Assembly (NCBI GenBank): GCA_030248215.1
Contig: JASANG010003810.1
Coordinates: 62,001-126,000 of the forward strand
Direction of reading: 5' to 3'
DNA: 64,000 bases
From: Enoplolaimus lenunculus
Taxonomy: Eukaryota > Nematoda > Enoplea > Enoplida > Thoracostomopsidae
The position numbers and the translations under genes are program-made. The first letter of the stretch is position 1. Each line of letters starts with the position of its first letter. A model generated the notes under the pieces. The model saw only the letters and a program-made list of their open reading frames with translations. It searched no databases and was not told the origin of the DNA. This document shows, in pieces, positions 45,601 through 54,600 of this stretch.

Positions 45601-46447
45601 ATATTAAGCAAACTTTAACTGTTCGATCTTAGAATATTAAAAGTACTAAAGTTTACAGCAGAAACCTATTTTGTGGTGAAATGTCACAATTTAGCAAAAT
45701 TTTAAACATTTAAAAATAATACCAACATTTCAAACAATTTGTTTTGCATATTTTAGACTTCAACAAATTTACTATCCCGGTTCGACATTTTCGCTCGCAG
45801 CCTCGCCAAATACAGCTGCAACAGCAAATTTAGCCTTGCTTTCTGCAACACAGGGCGGAGCTTTGAACGGCATAAACGGAACGACTCCTAACGCCGCTGT
45901 CGCCGCCGCTCTTGGCCTGAACACTGGCGCAGGTGTTCAGCCACCGTTGTCGCCACTAGGCCAGACAGCGGCAGCAGCAGCTGCAAGCGTGAACAGCAAT
46001 AGTAGTGCGAACAGTAGCGTAAGCGCAAGTAACAACAGCCCATCATCGCTGTTGTCAGTTGTCGATTACGCTGCTGCAGCACAAAATATTGCTGCGTACA
46101 ATAACGCTGCAGCTGCTGCAGTATCGCAAGCGCAACTTGCAGCTGCAGTGGCAGCTGCAGGATATCCGCAGTCGGTTTCCGCTGGAACGGCCGCAGATCC
46201 TACAACTGCAGCTGCAATTTATTCGCAATCGCTTATGGCTGCGGTTGCGCAGCAACAAGCAGTTGCAGCGGCAAATCCGTACGCAGCTGCGTATCAAACT
46301 TCGACTGCAATTAGCAATCCGGGTGCGATTGCAAGTCCTGCAGCTGCAGTTTCACAACAGCATTTGCCGTCCGCTGCTCAGTTAAACGCGTATCAGCAAG
46401 CGGCCGCACTGTCCGCAGCTGCGAATGAATCTGGACGCGGCGTTTAG
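33380..46447 (+). CDS. rbm24: RBM24/RBM38/SUP-12-type RNA-binding protein, complete CDS
   Basis: Exons 33380-33625, 34002-34128, 36059-36122 and 45757-46447 join in phase to 376 codons including the stop (375 aa). Residues about 31-125 form one RRM: RNP2 is 'KIFVGG', then '[20 protein letters not shown]', '[19 protein letters not shown]' (RNP1, completed across intron 1) and '[20 protein letters not shown]' with 'AYLGAKPR', the signature of this subfamily. The remaining 250 residues are Ala/Gln/Ser/Asn-rich low complexity. Family members bind GU-rich RNA and control muscle splicing and mRNA stability, so a similar role here is inferred. The Ala-rich N-terminal leader before the RRM (residues 15-25) is longer than in vertebrate RBM24. 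Intron 3 is 9.6 kb and packed with MITEs. A 14-copy 34-bp repeat sits 500 bp upstream. The ATG at 33380 is the first in frame with good coding continuity, but an upstream non-coding exon cannot be excluded. Confidence 0.93.
33689..33861. mobile_element. hAT-like MITE in rbm24-like intron 1
   Basis: CGGGTTCGTAGCCAGAGGGG, AACCTTGCTTGTAAGTCATG, GTGAGCTGTCTACGGGACTG. It makes the frame after exon 1 look longer than the real exon. Confidence 0.78.
34002..34128 (+). CDS. rbm24: rbm24-like exon 2 (end of RRM)
   Basis: The acceptor is TTGATTTCAG and the donor CTGG|GTAAGT. It encodes '[19 protein letters not shown]', '[20 protein letters not shown]' and 'LQL', almost residue for residue the vertebrate RBM24/38 sequence. 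Confidence 0.93.
34506..34755. mobile_element. GAGTTGA MITE in rbm24-like intron 2
   Basis: CACTGTAAATTCCAATGAG to CTGGAATTTACAGTG with TA on both sides; the best-preserved ends of the family. Confidence 0.88.
34764..34882. mobile_element. hAT-like MITE, 5' shortened, intron 2
   Basis: GAACCTTGCTTGTAAGTC to GATAAGCTGGCTACGATGCC; it abuts the GAGTTGA MITE. Confidence 0.68.
35277..35946. mobile_element. TIR element GCGGGGTTCACGTTATAACC with palindromic ATATCATATGATAT core
   Basis: Inverted ends GCGGGGTTCACGTTATAACC...GGTTATAACGTGAACCCCGC lie within ATATAT on both sides. The interior holds many copies of the self-complementary words ATATCATATGATAT and CATATGACAT. It lies in intron 2 of the rbm24-like gene, 110 bp before exon 3. 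No coding capacity seen. Confidence 0.85.
36059..36122 (+). CDS. rbm24: rbm24-like exon 3
   Basis: The acceptor is CTGTTTCAG and the donor GGGG|GTAAGC-type. It encodes '[20 protein letters not shown]' as a short linker exon. The phase fits both neighbours (split Gly codons on each side). Confidence 0.82.
36499..36711. mobile_element. GAGTC MITE in rbm24-like intron 3
   Basis: CACTGCAAAAAATGGTGAGT to CATCATTTTTTGAAGTG, TA on both sides. Confidence 0.83.
36988..37158. mobile_element. hAT-like MITE, intron 3
   Basis: GCGGGTCCGTAGCCAAGG to GGTGAGCTGGCTTCC. Confidence 0.74.
37260..38260. other. rbm24-like intron 3, no exon recognised
   Basis: AT-rich; a CCTAAGCC-like remnant at 37165-37290; otherwise nothing identified. 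Confidence 0.45.
38265..38473. repeat. duplicated block, partner at 22645-22855
   Basis: See the partner at 22.6 kb. It differs by scattered substitutions such as TACTGTTTGAC for TACTCTTCGAC. It lies in rbm24-like intron 3. Confidence 0.82.
38474..38708. mobile_element. GAGTTGA MITE, 3' end decayed
   Basis: TCACTGTAAATTTCAATGAG at the left; the right end stops at ACTCACTGAAAGTTATC. Confidence 0.75.
39036..39199. mobile_element. hAT-like MITE, minus orientation, intron 3
   Basis: CAGGTTATGTAGCCAGATC, TGACTTGCAAGCAAGGTTCG, TTTGGCTACGGGCACG. Confidence 0.74.
39359..39610. mobile_element. GAGTTGA MITE
   Basis: CACTGTAAATTTCAGTGAG to GCAAAATTGACAGTG, TA on both sides; reverse orientation relative to the copy at 34506. 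Confidence 0.83.
39795..39963. mobile_element. hAT-like MITE, intron 3
   Basis: AACCTTGCTTCTAAGTCATC and AGCAAGGTGAGCTGGCTATA; the 5' end is weak. Confidence 0.65.
40200..40454. mobile_element. GAGTTGA MITE
   Basis: CACTGTAAATTTCAATGAG to GGAATTTGCAGTG, TA flanks. Confidence 0.83.
40643..40895. mobile_element. GAGTTGA MITE
   Basis: CACTGTAAATTCCAGTGAG to GCAATTTACAGTG, TA flanks; only 188 bp from the previous copy and in the opposite orientation. Confidence 0.83.
41600..41881. mobile_element. GGATCCGC-ended MITE with internal duplication
   Basis: CAGCGGGTCCAGAGGGGGGC to TTTTTGGATCCGCCTCTG. The block 'AAAATGGTAAGGTCCCTC' with TTACAATTTTTCCCTCAG is repeated three times. Related pieces lie at 1362-1505, 12150-12400 and 42335-42475. 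Confidence 0.7.
41900..43055. other. rbm24-like intron 3, little recognised
   Basis: Apart from the MITE fragment at 42335 and the phrase 'CCCAAAATACGTATGTGGAG' (also at 1694, 4878 and 5230, a short dispersed word block), no gene or repeat identified. Confidence 0.4.
42335..42475. mobile_element. fragment of the GGATCCGC-ended MITE
   Basis: TAATAAAATGCTAGGGTACC, TTACCTTACAATTTTTCGCT, ending GAAATTTCTGCATCCACCGC. Confidence 0.6.
43060..43570. repeat. compound minisatellite (GGGGTCATCTAGG)
   Basis: A higher-order unit of about 60 bp alternates 'GTCATCTAGGTGTTGGATAC' and 'GTCATCTAGGGGTTGCATTT' with GGATATCCTTAG. About five regular higher-order copies sit in the middle, decaying at both ends. 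Confidence 0.92.
43575..44395. other. rbm24-like intron 3, no exon recognised
   Basis: Minus frame 43695-43991 (98 codons) without motif; no splice context that would join it to anything. Confidence 0.4.
44400..44640. mobile_element. dispersed GGACTC-rich repeat, partial
   Basis: GAAGACTGATATTTATTTTG, GCGGTTACGGACTGTTATTT, TTTTAATTCATTCC. Confidence 0.6.
45140..45467. mobile_element. TTAGGC element (type 1) with internal partial duplication
   Basis: It starts GGCCAATGTAAAGAACAGG; a first 3' end CTGACCTTTACATGGGCC occurs at 45338, followed by a second core and a second 3' end at 45467. Outer flanks are GATAACTT and GATAATTT. The outer repeat match implies that the duplication happened inside one inserted element or that the element moved as a dimer. 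Confidence 0.78.
45757..46447 (+). CDS. rbm24: rbm24-like exon 4 (Ala/Gln-rich tail, stop)
   Basis: The acceptor is GCATATTTTAG. It begins '[19 protein letters not shown]' and runs through poly-Ala, Ser/Asn and '[19 protein letters not shown]' low-complexity sequence to a TAG at 46445. It is GC-rich compared with its surroundings. Long antisense and frame-shifted open frames here are shadows of the GCN repeats. Confidence 0.92.
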
Positions 46448-46742
46448 CTCTGTGCTGGCTAAATTCGTTCAGGTATCTGATGTTTTATGGGGGAGAATTA
46501 AAGATGCTATTAACACTGATAATATTGTTCCAAGGTAGTGACGTGGCAACAAGATAATGAAAGCTTGAACAAATATTGGAAGGTTAAAAAGTCGCATTTC
46601 TTTGACGTTTAAAGCATGAAAATCATCGGGGAACCTAACAGGACGGATTATTCAAGTGTTCTGGAGATATTATGCGATTGTTTTGTGTTTCATATTGATA
46701 TATAAACATACCTATGTACTTGACTAGTCACTATCTACGAAT

Positions 46743-46748
46743 AATAAA
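46743..46748 (+). promoter_or_regulatory. candidate poly(A) signal AATAAA of the rbm24-like gene
   Basis: This is the first canonical hexamer downstream of the stop, about 300 bp away, in an A-rich context. Cleavage site not identified. Confidence 0.45.
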
Positions 46749-46779
46749 AACAAAACCTGACACGGAAGGGGGGGTGGAA

Positions 46780-47310
46780 AAGCCAAAAAGTGGAAATGCG
46801 TTGAGGCAAAACGAACAGAAAATGAAACTGGCAAGGAATACGGTTTGGAGAGATGGAAATGAGAGACTATGAAATATGAAATTGAAGAAAACAGAAATGA
46901 GAATGGAATAGCAAAATTTATGAATGGAAACATCGGCAGTGACAAAACGTGGAAATGGGAAAAGCCGAATTGTACAAATTCTGCATGAGCCGCAAACTCG
47001 AGAAGTACAAAATCGAACGCAAAATGTGGACACGAAAAATAGAAAGTGAATATGAAACGAATGCAGATAGAAATAAGAAAATAACAAAATACGAATAAAA
47101 AAGCTAAAATGTGTTAATGGAAAACAAGTGGCAAATATGAATAGTGGAAATAGTAGGAATGCGACAAAAACGCACAAAACGTGGAAACAAAATTGCGAGA
47201 AACGAACGTGAAAACGGAAACGGGCAACCGACGATAGAGTTTAATAATCGGAATTGAAAAATAGAAAAAAACGCAAAATAAATTAAAAAAAGCAAAAATT
47301 GTAGAAAAAC
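46780..47310. other. purine-rich degenerate GAAATG tract
   Basis: One strand is almost all A/G with irregular GGAAATG, GAAAA and TGGAAA words. No exon recognised; probably 3' UTR or a decayed repeat. Confidence 0.5.
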
Positions 47311-47735
47311 GAAATGGTGAAAATACAAATTCGAAAAATGGAAATGGTGAAAATGCAAATTCGAAAAATGGAAATGGTGAAAATGCAAATTCGAAAAATG
47401 GAAATGGTGAAAATGGAAATTCGAAAAATGGAAATGGTGAAAATGCAAATTCGAAAAATGGAAATGGTGAAAATGCAAATTCGAAAAATAGAAATGGTGA
47501 AAATGCAAGTCCGAAAAATGGAAATGGTGAAAATGCAAATTCGAAAAATAGAAATGGTGAAATTGCAAATTCGAAAAATGGAAATGGTGAAAATGCAATT
47601 TCGAAAAACGGAAATGGTGACAATGCAAATGCGAAAAATGGAAATGGTGAAAATGCAAATTCGAAAAATGGAAATGGTGAAATTGCAAATTCGAAAACTG
47701 GAAATGGTGAAAATGCAAATTCGAAAAATGGAAAT
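47311..47735. repeat. 30-bp minisatellite, 14 copies, 3' flank of rbm24-like gene
   Basis: The unit begins GAAATGGTGAAAATGCAAAT and ends TCGAAAAATG. Because 30 is a multiple of 3, every frame lacking a stop stays open and gives 147-204-codon frames on both strands (for example KMEMVKMQIR repeated). These are taken as artefacts. The preceding 46740-47310 is a looser GGAAATG-rich purine tract from which it probably grew. Confidence 0.93.
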
Positions 47736-47992
47736 TGTCAAATCTGAGAATATATAAGGATGAGCCATGGCGATTATGTTGTTATGTTTACTCAACTTTT
47801 TATGCCATCAAAAGTATATTGTGAAAGTCAAATGTTTAGACATATGTCATTTATGTATATTTTGTGTTGTTTATTGTTGAAAAACGTACTGAATAACGGG
47901 CTCAGTTGCAACCAATGGTAGCAGGTGAAGGAACAAGGGCGCGTCACCTCACAAAGTTGAGCCTGACATGCCCTCCTGCAAACAAAAAATTC

Positions 47993-48155
47993 GGCCAATG
48001 TTACTTTGAGGGGCACAAAATTTTTCGTGGTACCATAACAACTTAAACTTAAGCTTGGTGAACAGGCTGAATATCTTTAATATTCTGAGGCAAGATAGAC
48101 TGAGGAATATGTTTATACTGCTGTTTCGCCTCTCAAAGTATTATAAACATTGGCC
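47993..48155. mobile_element. TTAGGC element (type 2), hexamers eroded
   Basis: GGCCAATGTTACTTTGAGGG to CTCAAAGTATTATAAACATTGG; only TTAAGC-like remnants in the core. Confidence 0.68.
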
Positions 48156-48562
48156 AACAGAAATTTTAAAATGGTTTTACCTAATTTAACGCTTGCCAGA
48201 ACATTTACATCAAAGCGCAGCCGTTAATTCTAACAAACAAAGGTTTCAGAGCATTATAGGTACTTTAAAATAGATACTTTCCAAAACTTCCACACATTCT
48301 AAGAAACCTAATGGTCATTTAGTTTAAAAGTAGTCGGAATGAAAATATTACTTAGTCATAAAGAAAATTTTAAGCCTAAGTCTCATCAAAAACTAAACAT
48401 TGGGTAATGGCTAAATACCAAACGGTTTGAAACAGATATGAAAGTTTTCTGAATACGTATAGAACATGCGGGTATAGATATCCTTAACAACTGAATCCTA
48501 TGGGATTAATCTTCTTTTCTTACGTCTAAAGCTACTTTTGTATATTACTTTATCAGTACGTA

Positions 48563-48810
48563 CACTGTAAATGTCAGTGAGTTGATTTTAATTTAGAATG
48601 AGTTCAATTAGTCAGTCTGAGTTAGGACTATCAGAACTCAGAATTTTGAGTTGGTTCAATTGATTCTGAGTTAATCAACTCATCCAGAGTTAACTCAACT
48701 CTGAGTGAGAATCAACTCAACTCAGAGTGTGTTAAAGTTTAGTGATATTAATTGAGAAATGACCAACTCGCTAGCTGAATTGATTAATCAACTCATTGAA
48801 ATTTACTGTG
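48563..48810. mobile_element. GAGTTGA MITE
   Basis: CACTGTAAATGTCAGTGAG; the right end is mutated to TTTACTGTG. Confidence 0.78.
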
Positions 48811-49029
48811 ATATTTTGTGGCCTTTAATATAGAAATCATATATGTCGCCGCAAAAATTGCTACGCTGGTTATTTTGCTACATTGCGTTTGAGTTTATAG
48901 CAAAATATCCCGCTTAGCAATTTGCGTTGATATTTTATACGTTGTTTTGATTTTATCATGAGTTGTTCTGGTCGTGGTTGTACAGCCGATTTATAATTTA
49001 TTAAATAACATAAGCACAAATGTAAACAT

Positions 49030-49208
49030 AGGTCCATGTAAAGTTCAGGGGCGGAACGTTTTTCTGCGTGACTGAAATTGAGTAAGCTTAAGCTTCAGTC
49101 TAATTTTTCGCCTAGACTTTAGGCTTACGATTAGCTCATTGTTACGCTTACGCTTACGCTTGACAATATGCTCATACTACAGTTATCACCCTGTTCTATA
49201 CATTGGTC
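49030..49208. mobile_element. TTAGGC element (type 1), intact with 8-bp duplication
   Basis: AGGTCCATGTAAAGTTCAGG to CTGTTCTATACATTGGTC, flanked by GTAAACAT on both sides (49022-49029, 49209-49216). Confidence 0.87.
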
Positions 49209-49251
49209 GTAAACATTTAAGATGACGAGAAGTAAAAAATATACCAGTATA

Positions 49252-49460
49252 CACTGCAAAAATGGTCAGTTAATTTGACTATCTCCAAAACAGGCTTTTC
49301 GGGACTATACAAATTGAGTCAAAATTCGACTCCGCCAGAGTCAAGTTCATTTGACTGAGTCGAACGTTTGACGCTGGCGGAGTGGAATTTTACTCAGAAT
49401 GTGTAGTCCAGAAAAACCTATTTCGTAGAGAATCGATTTGACTCATCATTTTTTGCAGTG
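49252..49460. mobile_element. GAGTC MITE
   Basis: CACTGCAAAAATGGTCAGTT to ACTCATCATTTTTTGCAGTG, TA on both sides. Confidence 0.83.
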
Positions 49461-49872
49461 TACGAGAACAATTAGCTCATACATGGGGATGAAGTCGTAA
49501 ATTTTTAATTGGGTATCTATAACTTTATTATATATTGTAAAGAAAATTGACATATCAAAGTGATACGTAACAGTAATCATATCTTGATTTGCTTAATTTT
49601 AAGAAAACTTAAATGTCATCTTAAGCTGTTCGTGTAAAAATAAGCTTAATTTCAAGAAGAAATTACTGAAAAATTATATACTTAACGCTTGCAATTTCTG
49701 AATTATATATTCCATTTTATGCATTTTTTGTTTTCATAATGTATAACCGCTAGATGTTGGGTATGTATACATTGAAGAAGCCACAAGACCCCCGCAACGA
49801 GTGGTTTTTAGGCGAAATACGGTGGCTAAAAGAACAATAAATCGAAACCTGGTAAAACTTTGTGGACGTTTA

Positions 49873-50112
49873 CACTGTAAATTCTAATGAGTTGATTAAT
49901 CAACTCAGCTGAAATGTTAGTTGTTTCTGAATTAACAACACTAAACATTAACTCACTCTCAATTGAGTTGATTCTTACTCTAAGTTCAGTTGATTCCGGG
50001 TGAACTCAAAGTGAGTTTTATTGACTCAGAATTCTGAGTTCTGAAAATATTAACTCAGACTGAGTGTATCTACTCATTCTGAGTTGAAATCAATTCACTG
50101 GGATTTACAGTG
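49873..50112. mobile_element. GAGTTGA MITE
   Basis: CACTGTAAATTCTAATGAG to GGGATTTACAGTG, TA flanks. Confidence 0.83.
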
Positions 50113-50502
50113 TAGCTAAAGCAAAGACGCGGAAACCAAAAGGTGTCAGGAAAGTTACCCAAAATCGTATTTAAGTGCCATTGTCTGTTCCAGTCAAAAT
50201 TTCACCTCAAAAACTGACAAAATTGGAAAGTTTTCAAGTGTTTTGCTTAATTTTTTGCAGTAGCCAAACAGGGACAAATTTTATAGATTAGCTACGATAT
50301 TTGGCTTAAAACGAAAAACACACAAGAAATTCAGCCGATTCAAAAACTTTGGTATAACTCCGGAGGTTTAAGTTAAAGTTATGCTATTGACCATAGTCGT
50401 AAATCTCAGCTATACGTTAGCCTTAAGTTTCATAATATTCACGTTATCATTCATAATTATAATACTCATAATTGTATTTATCAACACAAAATGATTTGTG
50501 TG

Positions 50503-50575
50503 CACTGTAAATTCTGATGAGTTGATTACTCAACTCAGAAAGAGAATGAGTTATTTCTGCTTATTTATATACATA
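50503..50575. mobile_element. GAGTTGA MITE half, cut by an AT microsatellite
   Basis: CACTGTAAATTCTGATGAG through GAGTTATTTCTG, then directly into TATATACA repeats. Confidence 0.7.
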
Positions 50576-50642
50576 TATATATTTATATATAAATATATAT
50601 TTATATAAATATATATAAATCTATATATAAATCTATATATAA

Positions 50643-50711
<69 letters not shown>

Positions 50712-50720
50712 GATATACTT
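50570..50720. repeat. TATAAATA/TA microsatellite
   Basis: A TATATAAATA block followed by pure (TA)n at 50656-50703; it interrupts a GAGTTGA MITE. Confidence 0.9.
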
Positions 50721-50864
50721 ATATATCTACGTCTTTCATATCTATATTTTATTGTTTTAGTATAATTGTGTAAATGCTATAAAGTTTATTCAAAAAACGT
50801 TGACTTCTTTTCCGCGAAACTCTATGTCTGCCTGCCCGTGTTTATAGAAAAAGCTAAAAATTTC

Positions 50865-51040
50865 GGCCAATGAAATGACCAGGACCGTAACAGCAGTTCA
50901 AGCATATTCCTAAGCCTAAGGCTCGTAACAATGAGCTTATACCTCAGCCCAAGCTAAAAAAATAGTCTGAAACTTTTAAGCTTGCTCTGTTTCTCAGTGC
51001 AACGAAAAAACCTTCCGCCCCTGATCTTTATACGTGGGCC
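50865..51040. mobile_element. TTAGGC element (type 1), intact with 8-bp duplication
   Basis: GGCCAATGAAATGACCAGG to GATCTTTATACGTGGGCC, flanked by AAAATTTC at 50857-50864 and 51041-51048. Confidence 0.87.
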
Positions 51041-51337
51041 AAAATTTCCAGTTTTTTTAAATTCTGGAACAAAATTTTGAATATCAAGCTAATCTGTATA
51101 ATGAGGGAAATTATTGGTTTTAATACTTACATGTTCTTTGTATGATTGCATTAATAAATATATATTGCATTCAACAGTATAATTATTATGTATATGTCCA
51201 TATAATATATTAAAATTGCAACAGTAGACATATATCGACAAGAGTTTGCAACATTTTTAACCTTCAGGTATATGAGATATCGGCCAGTGTATACATGAGA
51301 ATCGGACCGTTTTCAACAAGAGCTAAAGCCTTCATTC

Positions 51338-51393
51338 AGAAATAACCAACTCGCCAGCTGAATTGATTAATCAACTCATTGGAATTTACAGTG
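51338..51393. mobile_element. GAGTTGA MITE half
   Basis: AGAAATAACCAACTCGCC to TGGAATTTACAGTG. With the half at 50503 it could be one element split by about 760 bp of later insertion (microsatellite plus a TTAGGC element), both ends being followed by TGCA-like flanks. Confidence 0.65.
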
Positions 51394-51487
51394 CATCGTG
51401 AGCTTCTGATGAACAATTTGCATCGCAATATTGTCAACATCATAAGGCATCGGTTTAAGAGTCGCGTCCCGTACAGTCGGCATTTTT

Positions 51488-51691
51488 TTAAACTTTTGAC
51501 ATAAACAATTTGTTGTTCATTGAAATACTACTGAATTGCCGTTTAAGTACTCGTTTCAAAATTTTACCGCTTGGACCTTTCGGTAAAGTTTCAACGAAAA
51601 CGATGCCTCCGTGTAAGTGTTTATGACTGGACAGCTTATCAGCGACCATGGCGTGAATTTCAGCTGCAACGACTTCTTCAAAACGTGATTT
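51488..51691 (-). CDS. acyl-CoA ligase last exon (A10 lysine, stop)
   Basis: The acceptor is AACATTTAG. It contains 'KSRFEEVVAAEIHAMVADKL', 'HGGIVFVETLPKGPSGKILK' with the A10 Lys in 'GPSGKIL', then a short tail to TAA at 51488. A GAGTC-type MITE sits 60 bp upstream in the preceding intron. Confidence 0.9.
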   Translation of the reverse strand, partial: KSRFEEVVAAEIHAMVADKLSSHKHLHGGIVFVETLPKGPSGKILKRVLKRQFSSISMNNKLFMSKV

Positions 51692-54600
51692 CTAAATGTT
51701 TTGAACAATTTGTTAAGAGTTTAAAAAAATTCAAATTTAACATAAAATTTACACTGCAAAAAATGGTCAGTCGAATTGACCCTCTCCGAGGCTTTTCGGA
51801 ACTACGCAAATTGAGTCAAAATTCGACTCCGACAGAGTCAAACGTGCGCCTCAGTGAGTCGAATTTGACTTCGACGGAGTCGAATTTTGACTCAATTTGT
51901 GTAGTCCCAACAAGCATATTTCGGAGAGCGTCAATTTGACTCACCATTTTTTGCAGTGTAGGATTTCAGTTATAACTTTAGAGGTTTTATAACCTATTTG
52001 TCGTTTTAATGCTAAAATTCACAATTAGGACAGCGCTATACTTTCGATTGCGTCCGGACCAGGCTGTCATTTGTACGGCAACGGACAATAAGAACGGCGT
52101 CATACGACAAGTATAGCACAACCCTAACTTTTCTAAGCATATAAAGCTCAAAGGCATGTACAAGAAAGACTGGTAATGTTAGTTTTAGGGCCGTGATAGA
52201 AGATTAAGTCAAAGCATAAGCCTAAGCGATGAAAACAGTGTAAACCAAAGCTTAAGCTTAAGCAATGAAATATAGTGTAAAATCTAAACCTACTCTTTTG
52301 CAGTTTCACCAGAAAACGAGACCGTACTAAAAGTATATATAACACAGAAGACACTGTACACAGAGCATATATCGGATTGATATTTATGAAAAGTATACGA
52401 ACTTTTATAGGTGACTTTTAACTTTTACCGATGCTACAATTAGTCCACTGCTTTCTAAACGACCAAATTAACCTCACCGGCTGTGTTTGGTTCCAAAATT
52501 ACTCAGCTAAAATTGTACTCGGTCAAAATGAAATTCTCGCGGTTCCCTGCGTAGACGAAAGAGCTGAACACATTCGACAATAGTCTTTTACCAGGTTTGA
52601 CCGGTCATCAGAGGCCTGTCGGGCAAAGCGAAAATATCCGCCGGCAGGTTCGCAATTTGAGCCATTGAACAAAATTTGAAAATTTTGGTTGCGTAATTAT
52701 TTTTCTAAACGATCGCTGTTGAGTCGGTTTACATCAAATTGTCGAGGCTGAGTTTGAGTGCCAGTTCAGCGATTGACTGTTCGCCTAAAACTGGTACCCC
52801 CAGCCGGAAACCTACCGATTTCAGAACGACACACGCGGTTGGAAGTTCCCCATTGTAACGTCCAGAAGCATCTACGACTCCAAAAACTGCGGCTTCTGAA
52901 ACGTCGGCATGAGCGATCACAACGTCTTCGATTTCCGCCGGTGAAACCTGTAAACAACCACTCGAACCGAGTCATTTTTTGGCAGGCACTTATAGAACAG
53001 GGCCGTTACAGTAGCACAAGCATATTCCTAAGCCTAACGCCTAAGTCTAACGCGTAAGCGTAAAGAATGAGCTTATTCCTAACCTTAAAGCCTAAACCAA
53101 AAGCCTAAGCAAAAAAATTAGCGTAAACTTTAATCTTAGTTTATTGCAGTTCGAAACAAAAAAGTTAAGCCTCTGATCATTACACAGGCCGGAGTTTCTT
53201 AGGCTTAGGTTTAGGCTTACGATTTTTCAATCATAAATGTAATAAAATGTACAATACACGAAATTATAATTGATTTCGCCAATTTTGGCAACTCCAGTAA
53301 GTTCTCAATGGTAACCACGTAGGCAAAGACTTAGGATTTTTTCTAACTGTTACTAAACTTGGCCCATGTTACTTTTAGGACTGTCCCGGTTTCTGGTGGG
53401 TCTTTAAAAGAGTAGGCTCACATTCTAGACTACAGTGTTTTGCTTCGGCTTACGCTTCAGTGTAAATTCCAATGAGTTAATTAATCAACTCAGACCAATA
53501 GTTATTTCTGAGTTAGTAAAAGTTAACCTTAACTCACTCTGAGTTGAGTTGACACTGGGTGAGTTGACTAATTAAATCAGAATGTGCTGATTCAACTCAA
53601 AATTAAGAGTTCTGACAGACCTGACAGACTGAGTGATTGAACTCATTCTGAGTTAAAATCAACTCTCTGGAATTTACAGTGATAGGCTTAGGCATAGGCT
53701 TAGGAATACGCTTTTGCAACGCTTAGGCTTAAAGTTTAGGCTTAAGAATACGCTTACTCTACTGTTACGGCCCTAAAAGTAACATTGGCTCCAATCTTAA
53801 GTAATAAAACGTACAACTAGACAAGTAGTGTGGCTCCTTTAATATTGACAAGATATATCGAACCACGCTGATGACAACATTTACCATTAAAGTTGAAAAG
53901 TACCCAACCTAATGAACCAAAAATGGAAAATGAAACCAAAGGTTTTCCCATTTTACCTGATTTCCTTTAAACTTTATCAGTTCCTTTAACCGATCGGTGA
54001 CATACAAATTACCAGACGTATCGACATACCCAATATCGCCTAAAATTGTATACAGTAGGGTACATCTGGATGTCTACCACCGGCTCCGGCTCCAGCAGAT
54101 GACGACAATTAACTAATTAACCATCATTTTTACTACCTAATTTCGCCTCACCTCCGGCTCCGGCAAGTTTCATTGACCTCCGGCTTCGGCTCCGGCTCCG
54201 GCAAGTTTCATTGACCTCCGGCTTCGGCTCCGGTATTTTTCATCTCCGGTTGCAAACAGGTATTTCAGTAAGTAATTACGTTGCTAAATTAACATTTGAA
54301 TAAAATTTAACTACGCAGAATAAGTGGATCTATACGACAATTCGTCACACGACAATTTGTCGCCCAGCAGTGTCCTAAAACCTGAATGAATCAATAACGT
54401 AAGCAGAATCCTGAGGGTAATCCTATGCATATGGGATAATGATGGACGATGAATTGTCGAGTCGACAAAATTTTGGATTTACAAGTCGTCGGTCGACGAG
54501 TTGTTGTGATACCGAAAATGCATTGCATATAAACGGGCTACGAGTATCATTATAGGACCTTTGCATGGGCTTAATAATTGTCATTTATTCATTTACATCT

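Noticed and set aside
45888-46385. Antisense and frame-shifted open frames over the last rbm24-like exon
   Set aside because: Shadows of GCA/CAG-type codon repeats; the sense frame has the conserved protein and correct splice phase.
47104-47795. Long open frames of 147-204 codons on both strands
   Set aside because: All are translations of one 30-bp minisatellite; no start context, splice sites or non-repetitive domain.
52729-52815. Extension of the acyl-CoA ligase exon to the read-through stop
   Set aside because: A strong donor TCG|GTAGGT at the homology break joins in phase to the next exon, which carries the expected lid-domain sequence.
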